Assembly (NCBI GenBank): GCA_027063325.1
Contig: JAMOSA010000305.1
Location: 1 to 5,312, forward strand
Direction of reading: 5' to 3'
Length of the DNA: 5,312 nt
DNA from: Campylobacteraceae bacterium
GTDB taxonomy: Bacteria > Campylobacterota > Campylobacteria > Campylobacterales > Sulfurovaceae
Shown one piece after another: positions 1-5,312 of the stretch; the first letter of the stretch is position 1, and every line of letters begins with the position of its first letter. Made by a program: the position numbers and the translations under genes. The notes beneath the pieces are model-generated. The model worked only from the letters and a program-made list of their open reading frames with translations, searched no databases and was not told the DNA's origin.

Positions 1-380
1 GATATATATCTCTTTACTTTTGGAGGTACCCCTTTTTGTCTGACCAGTATAATGGTATATCTTCTGGTTTGAACCAGTCTGTTTAAGTATCTCTCAAGAG
101 ATATACTGGGAACTCCTGCCATTAAAGGATTATTAATTGAGTTTTGAATAATAGATTTGTTTTTTCTTGTCAATTGGATATTGAGTAACTCTGCTATCTC
201 TTTGGCTTTGCCTATTTGAAGTTCATCATTATTTACCTCATATACCTCAAAAAAACTTCCAATTTCGATAAATACCAAAGCATTTTCACCATATTTTTGC
301 TGAAAATACTCTTGAAGTTCAAAATATATCTGCGTAAGCAGTTTGTTTTTTTGATTGAGTATCTCATTGGCTCTTTTCAA
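1..380 (-). CDS. MutS-family DNA mismatch recognition protein, N-terminal part (MutS7-like), runs off the left edge
   Basis: This is the first 126 codons of a minus-strand gene whose remainder lies left of the window. The start is TTG at 380-378. An in-frame TGA lies just upstream, so no longer start is possible, and an AGGGG Shine-Dalgarno sits 8 nt before it. The peptide matches MutS domain I, which reads mismatches in duplex DNA. Residues 37-47 (FIEIGSFFEVY) carry the Phe-X-Glu mismatch wedge as F43 and E45. A LLNIQLTRKNK block follows at 65-75, then PLMAGVPSISLERYLNRLV at 85-103, equivalent to the PMAGIPYHAVENYLAKLV block of E. coli MutS. MutS2 proteins lack this domain, so this is not MutS2. 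The short QKGVPPKVKRYI tail (115-126) resembles, from memory, the MutS7 group found in Campylobacterota, giant viruses and octocoral mitochondria. MutS membership is secure. The subtype is inference, because the ATPase and any C-terminal HNH domain are outside the window. Confidence 0.85.
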   Translation of the reverse strand, partial: MKRANEILNQKNKLLTQIYFELQEYFQQKYGENALVFIEIGSFFEVYEVNNDELQIGKAKEIAELLNIQLTRKNKSIIQNSINNPLMAGVPSISLERYLNRLVQTRRYTIILVRQKGVPPKVKRYI

Positions 381-442
381 ATATCAAACCCCTATTGTAA
401 TTTAAAAAGTGTATGTTATCAGGATAATTAAAATTATTCAAT

Positions 443-454
443 TTTGGTTATATA
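443..454 (+). promoter_or_regulatory. Candidate sigma-70 promoter for the pglE-pglF-antiporter operon
   Basis: The sequence TTTGGT followed by TATATA (proposed -10 at 449-454) lies 58 nt before the ATG of the pglE-like gene. Campylobacterota housekeeping promoters depend mainly on the -10 box and a T-rich upstream stretch and often lack a clear -35, which fits here. A nearly identical arrangement, TTTGGA-TATAAT, precedes the manC-like gene at 4593-4604 at almost the same distance from its start. An alternative -10 is TACAAT at 465-470, with a poor -35 (TTGGTT at 444-449, spacing 15). The assignment rests on motif resemblance only. Confidence 0.4.
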
Positions 455-498
455 TATATCATAGTACAATATAGAGTTAAACATATAACATTTTTTAG

Positions 499-503
499 TG
501 GAG
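499..503 (+). promoter_or_regulatory. Ribosome binding site of the pglE-like gene
   Basis: TGGAG ends 9 nt before the ATG at 513. It supports that start, which also gives an N-terminus (FLSPPDMG near residue 5) matching where Campylobacter PglE begins. Confidence 0.65.
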
Positions 504-512
504 TTTTGATTT

Positions 513-1601
513 ATGTATAAGATTTTTTTATCTCCTCCTGATATGGGTAAGATGGAGTTGGAGTATATAAAAGATGTATTTGAGAGTAACTATATAGCAC
601 CTCTTGGTGAATTTGTAAACAGATTTGAAAAAGCTGTAAAAGATTATACAAATGCTTCAAAAGCGTTGGCTCTTAGTAGTGGAACTGCTGCTATTCATTT
701 GGCTTTGCGAATTAGTGGAGTTGGGCAGGGTGATAGGGTACTTGCATCAACATTTACATTTATAGGTTCTGTTGCACCTATTCTCTATCAGGGTGCTGAA
801 CCAATATTTATAGACAGTGATAGTAGTTGGAATGCTGATCCATCTTTGGTAGAAGAGGCGATTATCAAATATAAGCCAAAAGCTTTTATATTAACTCATC
901 TATATGGACAGATAGCAAAAGTAGAAGAGATTGCAGATATATGTGACAGATATAATGTTATATTGATTGAAGATGCAGCCGAATCACTCGGTGCTACATA
1001 CAATAATCGCCAAAGCGGTACATTTGGTAGATTTGGAATATACTCATTTAACGGAAACAAGATAATTACAACAAGTGGCGGTGGTATGCTTGTAGGAGAA
1101 AAAGATGATATAGAGTATGCCCAAAAGCTATCTACCCAAGCTAGAGAGCAAAAGCCTTGGTATGAGCATACAGAGTATGGGTACAACTATAGAATGAGTA
1201 ATATACTAGCTGCTGTTGGAGTTGGACAGATGGAGAGCTTGGATGAAAAAATCAAAAGAAGAAGAGAGATATTTGATATATACTCTAAAATGCTTGGTGA
1301 TATAGAGGGTATTGAGTTTATGCCAGAGATTGAAAATAGTCATGGTAACAGATGGCTTACTACACTTACTCTACCTGTTAACCCCTCAAAGGTAATAAAA
1401 GTGCTACAAGAGCATAAGATAGAATCAAGATATTTGTGGAAACCTATGCATATGCAGCCTCTATTTAAAGATGCCATAGTATTAAATACCAAAATGAGTG
1501 AGAGATTGTTTGAGATGGGTATATGTCTGCCAAGTGGAAGCAGTATGAGTAATAGTGAAGTTGAAATGGTAGCTGATATTGTAAGAGGTGTAGTGTGTTG
1601 A
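513..1601 (+). CDS. pglE: PLP-dependent UDP-4-keto-6-deoxy-GlcNAc C4 aminotransferase, PglE-like (DegT/DnrJ/EryC1/StrS family)
   Basis: This 362-residue cytosolic enzyme is predicted to move an amino group from glutamate onto C4 of UDP-2-acetamido-2,6-dideoxy-4-hexulose, giving UDP-4-amino-4,6-dideoxy-GlcNAc, the second step of the bacillosamine route. It shows the fold-type I sugar aminotransferase signature: SSGTAA phosphate-binding loop at 55-60, THLYG at 128-132, EDAAESLG at 153-160 (D154 contacts the PLP ring nitrogen), and FNGNKIITTSGGGM at 179-192 with K183 as the Schiff-base lysine. Further PglE-like blocks are SNYIAPLGEFVNRFE (25-39), YGYNYRMSN (222-230), LWKPMH (308-313) and ICLPSG (337-342). 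From memory, similarity to C. jejuni PglE covers the whole length; the protein is about 24 residues shorter, mainly by lacking an insert after the GNRWL block (279-283). It is first in its operon and overlaps the pglF-like gene by 7 bp. The family call is very sure. The exact sugar is inferred from the partner dehydratase and overall likeness. Confidence 0.93.
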   Translation: MYKIFLSPPDMGKMELEYIKDVFESNYIAPLGEFVNRFEKAVKDYTNASKALALSSGTAAIHLALRISGVGQGDRVLASTFTFIGSVAPILYQGAEPIFIDSDSSWNADPSLVEEAIIKYKPKAFILTHLYGQIAKVEEIADICDRYNVILIEDAAESLGATYNNRQSGTFGRFGIYSFNGNKIITTSGGGMLVGEKDDIEYAQKLSTQAREQKPWYEHTEYGYNYRMSNILAAVGVGQMESLDEKIKRRREIFDIYSKMLGDIEGIEFMPEIENSHGNRWLTTLTLPVNPSKVIKVLQEHKIESRYLWKPMHMQPLFKDAIVLNTKMSERLFEMGICLPSGSSMSNSEVEMVADIVRGVVC

Positions 1602-3385
1602 TTCGACCTACACTCTATACAAGAGTAATCTTTTTTATACTGGCTGATTGGATTTTGGGTTTTTTGACTCTGTATCTCTCATACTCTCTTAGATTTAATT
1701 TTGCTGTACCACCGGCATTTTTGGAGAAGTTTGGCTATGTAGCTGTTGTGCTTGTAGTATTAAAGATGATACTCTTTTTTGTATTTAAAATATACTATAA
1801 ATCATGGAGATTTTTCGGACTGAAAGATTTACAGCAGTTGATAGTAGCACATACCATAGCATATATAATATTTGGTGTAATCTTTTTACTCTTTGATGAC
1901 TGGTTTAATCCAATGCCAAGAAGTGCTGTGATTATGGATTTTTTTCTATCTTTGATGTTTTTATCTATGCTGAGAATCCTAAAAAGGGTAGTTACAGAAA
2001 AGGGTGAACACTCATACAGTGGCAAAGCTGTTATAGTTGGTGTAGATTCAACAACGCCTTCTATTATCAAAAATGCTCTCAGTGGTGATATACCATACTA
2101 TCCTGAGTGTGTTGTAAGTCAAAAAGAGGATATAGTAGGTAGTTATATAGAAAATATCAAAGTATATCCTCAACAAAATCTTGAAGAGTTGTGTCAAAAT
2201 CAAGAGATAGATACTGCAATTATCTGTGGAGAGTATGAACCAAAAGAGTTGGATACTCTGATTGAGAGATTAAACAGTTGTGGAGTCTGTAGAGTAAAGA
2301 GGGTATCACTGATTTCAGACAAGGATGATAGACTCAAAGATATTGATATTGAAGATCTTTTAGCAAGAAAACCAAAAGATTTGGATATAGAGGTAATAGA
2401 GTCATTTATATCAGATAAAACTGTACTGGTAACTGGAGCAGGTGGAAGTATAGGCAGTGAGATATGTAAACAGGTGCTTGAATTTGGTGCAAAGAGATTG
2501 ATATTGGTAGAAAATTCAGAGTTTAATCTATACAGATTGTGTGAGAATCTAAATTCATCCAAGATTGTTCCAAAACTTATATCTATTACAGACAAAGAGG
2601 CTTTGGCTGAAGTAATGGATGAGTATAGACCAGATATTGTAGTACATGCAGCTGCATACAAGCATGTACCTCTTTGTGAAGCAAATATAAAAAGTGCAGT
2701 ATATAATAATATTGCAGGTGTAATGAATGTTATAGATTTGAGTATAGAGTATGGTGTAAAAAAGGTCGTAAACATCTCCAGTGACAAAGCTGTAAGACCT
2801 ACAAATGTAATGGGAGCAACAAAAAGGGTAGGGGAGTTGTATTGTCAAAATATACAGAGTAAAGATACAGAGATAGTATCAGTTAGATTTGGTAATGTTT
2901 TGGGTTCAAGTGGCAGTGTAGTACCCAAATTCAAAGCCCAAATTGAAGCAGGAGGTCCAGTAACTGTTACACATCCGGATATTACAAGATATTTTATGCT
3001 TATACCAGAAGCTTGCAGACTTGTACTCCAAGCAGCTGCTATGGCAAAGGGTGGAGAGCTGTTTATACTTGATATGGGTGAACCTGTAAAGATTGTTGAT
3101 TTGGCAAAAAAGATGATAAGACTATATGGCAAAGAGAGTGAAATTGAGATTGTATTTACAGGATTGAGAGCCGGAGAGAAATTGTATGAAGAGTTGCTAA
3201 TTGATGAGGCTGAGTGCAAAACAAAATATGATTCAATCTTTGTGGCAAAAGCGACAGAGTATCACATAGATGAGTTGAAAGAGGATATAAAAGGGTTGTT
3301 TTGTGCAAAAGATCCAAAAGAGTATCTCAAAAAGATAGTACCTGAGTACAAACCTGCAAATAGTGAAGGGAACAATAATGCATGA
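1595..3385 (+). CDS. pglF: Membrane-bound UDP-GlcNAc 4,6-dehydratase, PglF-like (WbpM/FlaA1/CapD family, long form)
   Basis: This 596-residue protein should remove water from UDP-GlcNAc to give UDP-2-acetamido-2,6-dideoxy-4-hexulose, the substrate of the aminotransferase just upstream. Four hydrophobic segments (about 10-30, 46-65, 83-101, 110-128) anchor it in the inner membrane. A first Rossmann-like domain spans about 140-240, followed by the linker IEDLLARKPKDLD (252-264). The catalytic extended SDR domain starts near 272: TGAGGSIGSE (280-289) binds NAD(P), HAAAYKHVPLCE is at 351-362, SSDKA at 395-399, RFGNVLGSSGSV at 431-442 and LRAGEKLYEELL at 524-535. Met406, four residues before Lys410, replaces the usual SDR Tyr; this is normal for WbpM/PglF enzymes. 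Length and ending (IVPEYK) match C. jejuni PglF from memory. The start is GTG at 1595 or TTG at 1598; both sit after AGAGG at 1584-1588 and overlap the pglE stop, suggesting translational coupling. Confidence 0.94.
   Translation: MLIRPTLYTRVIFFILADWILGFLTLYLSYSLRFNFAVPPAFLEKFGYVAVVLVVLKMILFFVFKIYYKSWRFFGLKDLQQLIVAHTIAYIIFGVIFLLFDDWFNPMPRSAVIMDFFLSLMFLSMLRILKRVVTEKGEHSYSGKAVIVGVDSTTPSIIKNALSGDIPYYPECVVSQKEDIVGSYIENIKVYPQQNLEELCQNQEIDTAIICGEYEPKELDTLIERLNSCGVCRVKRVSLISDKDDRLKDIDIEDLLARKPKDLDIEVIESFISDKTVLVTGAGGSIGSEICKQVLEFGAKRLILVENSEFNLYRLCENLNSSKIVPKLISITDKEALAEVMDEYRPDIVVHAAAYKHVPLCEANIKSAVYNNIAGVMNVIDLSIEYGVKKVVNISSDKAVRPTNVMGATKRVGELYCQNIQSKDTEIVSVRFGNVLGSSGSVVPKFKAQIEAGGPVTVTHPDITRYFMLIPEACRLVLQAAAMAKGGELFILDMGEPVKIVDLAKKMIRLYGKESEIEIVFTGLRAGEKLYEELLIDEAECKTKYDSIFVAKATEYHIDELKEDIKGLFCAKDPKEYLKKIVPEYKPANSEGNNNA
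3367..3371 (+). promoter_or_regulatory. Ribosome binding site that decides the antiporter start
   Basis: AGGGA lies 6 nt before the ATG at 3378. A GTG at 3363 opens the same frame five codons earlier but lies upstream of this site, so the ribosome would have to use a different signal. The ATG is therefore preferred. The site sits inside the last codons of the pglF-like gene. Confidence 0.6.
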
Positions 3386-4580
3386 GAGAGGAATTATACT
3401 TGGTATTGCTGTTATAATACTGCTTTATGGCTGGTTTTCAAAACTGTTGATAAGATACAATATAACAGGTCCTATGGTATTTACAATAGTTGGTGTACTC
3501 TTTTCTCCTTTAGTCTTTGGAGCAAAAGAGATAGATACATCTATAGAGATTGTTCAGATTGTATCTGAAATTGCTCTTATTGTAGTACTTTTCAGTGATG
3601 CTGCTGTTTTAAATATTGCCCAGTTGAAAAAAGAGTGGAGATTGCCTGTTAGACTTCTGTTTGTAGCTTTGCCAATTACAATAGTTTTGGCATTTTTTGC
3701 TGGTAGAGTACTGTTTCCTAATGAATCTATACTATATATACTACTCTTGGCTCTTATTTTGGCTCCAACTGATGCTGCATTGGGCAAAGCTGTAGTTAGC
3801 AGTAAAATAGTTCCACAAAAAATAAGAAATGCAATTAATGTAGAGAGTGGATTAAATGATGGTATAGTATTTCCCATACTGCTTACACTTCTTGCTGTTA
3901 TATCTTCTGGTAACACTACCGAGGGTAATGGCTGGTTGGGGTATATAGCTCAGCAGATTATAATAGGAGCAGTTGCAGGTGGATTTGCCGGTTGGGTTGG
4001 TGCTATAATATCTGCCAAATCCAAAGCCAATGACTGGATGGAGTCAAACTATCTCAATCTGATACCCATAGCTTTGGCAATATTTAGTTACTACTTTGCA
4101 GAGCATTTTGGAGGAAATGGATATATTGCCGCATTTTTTGCAGGATTGTTTTTGGGTAACAGTAATATAGAATTAAAAGAGCATATTGAGAGTTTTGCAG
4201 AGAGTGAGGGTGAATTTTTGGTGATGGTGAGCTTCTTGATATTTGGTTTGGCTTTTATTCCGCAAACCATAGAGTATTGGAATACAAAAGCTTTTGTTTA
4301 TGCAGTTTTGAGTTTGAGTATTATTAGAATGTTGCCTGTAGCATTGGCTTTTGGCAAATTTGATTTAAGTCTCAAAGACAGACTCTTTATAGGCTGGTTT
4401 GGTCCAAGGGGTATAGCCTCTATTTTGTATATTATCGTAGCTGTTACAGAACTTGGTGGTATAAAGGGTCATGAAGAGATATTTGGAGTAGCTTCACTTA
4501 CTATTACACTCAGTATTGTTTTACATGGATTGAGTGCCAAGCCATTATCCTATATTTACAAAAATACTCCAAACTCTTAA
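3378..4580 (+). CDS. Cation:proton antiporter, CPA1/NhaP type
   Basis: This 400-residue inner-membrane protein is predicted to exchange cytoplasmic Na+ or K+ for protons. It is hydrophobic throughout, with about 12-13 membrane segments. CPA1 hallmarks are visible: APTDAALGKAVV (129-140, unwound-helix T131-D132), NVESGLNDG (154-162) with the paired N160-D161 ion-binding residues of electroneutral NhaP/NHE antiporters, a buried arginine R317 in SIIRMLPV, and FGPRGIASILY (341-351) near the C-terminus. It ends soon after the last helix, so it has no TrkA/RCK or long cytoplasmic regulatory tail. The ATG is chosen for its AGGGA ribosome site and overlaps the pglF-like stop by 8 bp, so the two are probably translated from one mRNA. 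Its place in a sugar-nucleotide operon is unexpected; a role in glycan export or in ion balance is only a guess. The family is firm, while ion preference cannot be read from the sequence. Confidence 0.9.
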   Translation: MHERGIILGIAVIILLYGWFSKLLIRYNITGPMVFTIVGVLFSPLVFGAKEIDTSIEIVQIVSEIALIVVLFSDAAVLNIAQLKKEWRLPVRLLFVALPITIVLAFFAGRVLFPNESILYILLLALILAPTDAALGKAVVSSKIVPQKIRNAINVESGLNDGIVFPILLTLLAVISSGNTTEGNGWLGYIAQQIIIGAVAGGFAGWVGAIISAKSKANDWMESNYLNLIPIALAIFSYYFAEHFGGNGYIAAFFAGLFLGNSNIELKEHIESFAESEGEFLVMVSFLIFGLAFIPQTIEYWNTKAFVYAVLSLSIIRMLPVALAFGKFDLSLKDRLFIGWFGPRGIASILYIIVAVTELGGIKGHEEIFGVASLTITLSIVLHGLSAKPLSYIYKNTPNS

Positions 4581-4609
4581 GGGTAAATATTATTTGGATA
4601 TAATTACCC
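4581..4609. repeat. Imperfect inverted repeat downstream of the antiporter, overlapping the manC -10 box
   Basis: GGGTAA (4581-4586) pairs with TTACCC (4604-4609). After one A-A mismatch the pairing continues for three base pairs (TAT with ATA), leaving a loop of 9 nt. No T-tract follows on either strand, so it is a poor intrinsic terminator. The right arm overlaps the last base of the TATAAT box at 4599-4604, so an operator-like role is possible. It may also be chance in AT-rich DNA. Confidence 0.35.
4593..4604 (+). promoter_or_regulatory. Candidate sigma-70 promoter for the manC-like gene
   Basis: TTTGGA precedes a perfect TATAAT at 4599-4604, placed 56 nt before the ATG at 4661. There is no good -35 at 17 bp (4576-4581 reads CTTAAG), which is common for Campylobacterota promoters. 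The 80-bp gap after three overlapping genes, with this box in it, suggests manC can be transcribed on its own in addition to any read-through. Confidence 0.5.
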
Positions 4610-4660
4610 CAATTTGAAGATTTTATATCTTTGCTAATATCTCATAAAAGGCATATTAAT

Positions 4661-5312
4661 ATGGTAAATGTAGTTTTATGTGGAGGAAGTGGTACCAGAT
4701 TGTGGCCAGTTAGTCGTTCACTTCTGCCAAAGCAGTTTGCAAAACTTTTTGGAAATTCATCACTTTTTCAAATGACAGTTGATAGAAACAGAGCAGTCTG
4801 TAAAAAAGAGCTTATTGTATCAAATAGTGAACAGTACTTTATGGCTTTTGATCAACTCGAAGAGATAGGGTGTGATAGTGGAGTATCATTTCTGCTAGAG
4901 CCAGTTGGCAGAAATACAGCTCCTGCCATTATTATGGCGGCTATGATGCTAGAAGATGATGATATTATGCTAGTAACCCCTTCAGATCATATTATAGAAG
5001 ATAAAGAGAGTTACTACAAAGCTCTAAAAAGAGCCAAAGAGTTAGCAGGTGAGGGGTATATGGTAACTTTTGGTATTACGCCAAATGCTCCTGAGACCGG
5101 ATTTGGATATATAGAAGCCAGTGGTGAGAGAGTTGTAGCTTTTTATGAAAAGCCAAAACTTGAAACAGCCAAAGAGTATCTTTCCAAAGGTAATTACTAC
5201 TGGAACAGTGGAATGTTCTGTTTTAGAGCAGATGTACTGCTTGAAGAGGCAAAAAGATATTGTCCGGATATATATGAAGCTTCACTAAAAGCCATTGAGG
5301 GTGCCAAAAGGG
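4661..5312 (+). CDS. manC: Mannose-1-phosphate guanylyltransferase, N-terminal part (ManC/CpsB/XanB-like), runs off the right edge
   Basis: The 217 codons present encode the start of the cytosolic enzyme that makes GDP-mannose from mannose 1-phosphate and GTP, a donor for surface polysaccharides and a precursor of GDP-fucose and related sugars. The pyrophosphorylase signature GGSGTRLWPVSR is at 8-19, followed by LPKQF (22-26). Further ManC-specific blocks are LLEPVGRNTAPAI (79-91, guanine and metal site region), TPSDH (106-110), ETGFGYIEA (145-153), a YEKP block (162-165) and YYWNSGMF (179-186). Full-length relatives have about 450-480 residues and often carry a C-terminal mannose-6-phosphate isomerase cupin; whether this one does is not visible. 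The ATG follows AAAAGG (4646-4651) by 9 nt, a weak but acceptable ribosome site, and the N-terminus MVNVVLCGGSGTRLWP begins where the family usually does. It probably starts or continues a glycan locus extending to the right. Confidence 0.94.
   Translation, partial: MVNVVLCGGSGTRLWPVSRSLLPKQFAKLFGNSSLFQMTVDRNRAVCKKELIVSNSEQYFMAFDQLEEIGCDSGVSFLLEPVGRNTAPAIIMAAMMLEDDDIMLVTPSDHIIEDKESYYKALKRAKELAGEGYMVTFGITPNAPETGFGYIEASGERVVAFYEKPKLETAKEYLSKGNYYWNSGMFCFRADVLLEEAKRYCPDIYEASLKAIEGAKR

Larger units (their letters stand above)
381..512. other. Divergent intergenic region between the mutS-like gene and the pglE-like gene
   Basis: These 132 bp are very AT-rich and separate two divergently oriented genes, so promoters for both should lie here. 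The rightward side has a reasonable -10 candidate, annotated separately. On the minus strand, a TACAAT at 399-394 lies too close to the TTG start and abuts the Shine-Dalgarno, so no convincing leftward promoter can be named. A small AT-only inverted repeat (ATAATT-AA-AATTAT) lies at 424-437. No open frame here looks like a gene. Confidence 0.8.

Noticed and set aside
63..109. Hairpin-like sequences CTGGTT-TG-AACCAG (64-77) and ATCTCT-CA-AGAGAT (89-102).
   Set aside because: Both are inside conserved MutS coding sequence, have no T-tract, and are adequately explained by the encoded residues.
216..431. A 71-codon plus-strand open frame starting with TTG.
   Set aside because: It is antisense to the well-supported MutS domain I coding region and yields a low-complexity Ile/Leu/Phe/Lys peptide.
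2200..2787. A 195-codon open frame on the minus strand inside the pglF-like gene, and several shorter ones antisense to the pglE-like, pglF-like and antiporter genes.
   Set aside because: They lie fully opposite genes with clear family motifs, have no ribosome sites and give compositionally odd Ser/Ile-rich peptides with no recognisable domain. They are by-products of codon phase.
2780..2824. Apparent loss of the catalytic Tyr of the SDR YxxxK motif in the dehydratase (Met406 instead).
   Set aside because: Met at this site is the normal state of the long WbpM/PglF-type membrane dehydratases, so it does not indicate an inactive enzyme.
3363..3377. GTG at 3363 as the antiporter start.
   Set aside because: It precedes the AGGGA ribosome site and adds only a non-hydrophobic five-residue extension. 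The ATG at 3378 is correctly spaced from that site.
4581..4620. Rho-independent terminator after the antiporter gene.
   Set aside because: The inverted repeat has a short interrupted stem and no run of T after it on either strand, so it lacks the core features of an intrinsic terminator.
1..5312. CRISPR arrays, insertion sequences, tRNA or rRNA genes, and phage or defence genes.
   Set aside because: No regularly spaced repeats, transposase motifs, terminal inverted repeats, cloverleaf sequences or recognisable defence proteins were seen; nearly all of the window is accounted for by five ordinary genes.

Overview
The window is AT-rich and looks like Campylobacterota chromosome (an Epsilonproteobacterium). 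The best evidence is two adjacent proteins that closely resemble Campylobacter PglE and PglF from end to end. The codon style (AGA arginine, ATA isoleucine), tightly overlapping genes and a MutS-type gene resembling the Campylobacterota MutS7 lineage also fit. A free-living, Sulfurimonas/Sulfurovum-like organism is plausible, but the genus cannot be fixed from this window.

Layout: positions 1-380 (minus strand) hold the N-terminal 126 codons of a MutS-family mismatch-recognition protein that runs off the left edge. A 132-bp AT-rich divergent intergenic region (381-512) follows, with a probable promoter for the rightward genes. Next come three plus-strand genes that overlap by a few bases each: a pglE-like UDP-sugar aminotransferase (513-1601), a pglF-like membrane UDP-GlcNAc 4,6-dehydratase (1595-3385) and a CPA1/NhaP-type cation:proton antiporter (3378-4580). 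An 80-bp gap (4581-4660) contains a perfect TATAAT box and a short inverted repeat. The window ends inside a mannose-1-phosphate guanylyltransferase gene (manC-like, from 4661).

How the genes work together: PglF converts UDP-GlcNAc to the 4-keto-6-deoxy sugar and PglE aminates C4, giving UDP-4-amino-4,6-dideoxy-GlcNAc, the precursor of N,N'-diacetylbacillosamine-type sugars for glycoprotein or surface-polysaccharide synthesis. ManC would supply GDP-mannose. The window therefore looks like the left end of a surface-glycan or glycosylation locus. The pathway's acetyltransferase (PglD) and any glycosyltransferases are not in view. The antiporter is the outsider, yet its start lies inside pglF, so it is probably co-transcribed.

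I found no mobile element, CRISPR array, tRNA or rRNA, and no clearly new biological system. The most interesting items are the MutS7-like gene fragment, the embedded antiporter, and a promoter-like motif shared by the pglE and manC upstream regions.
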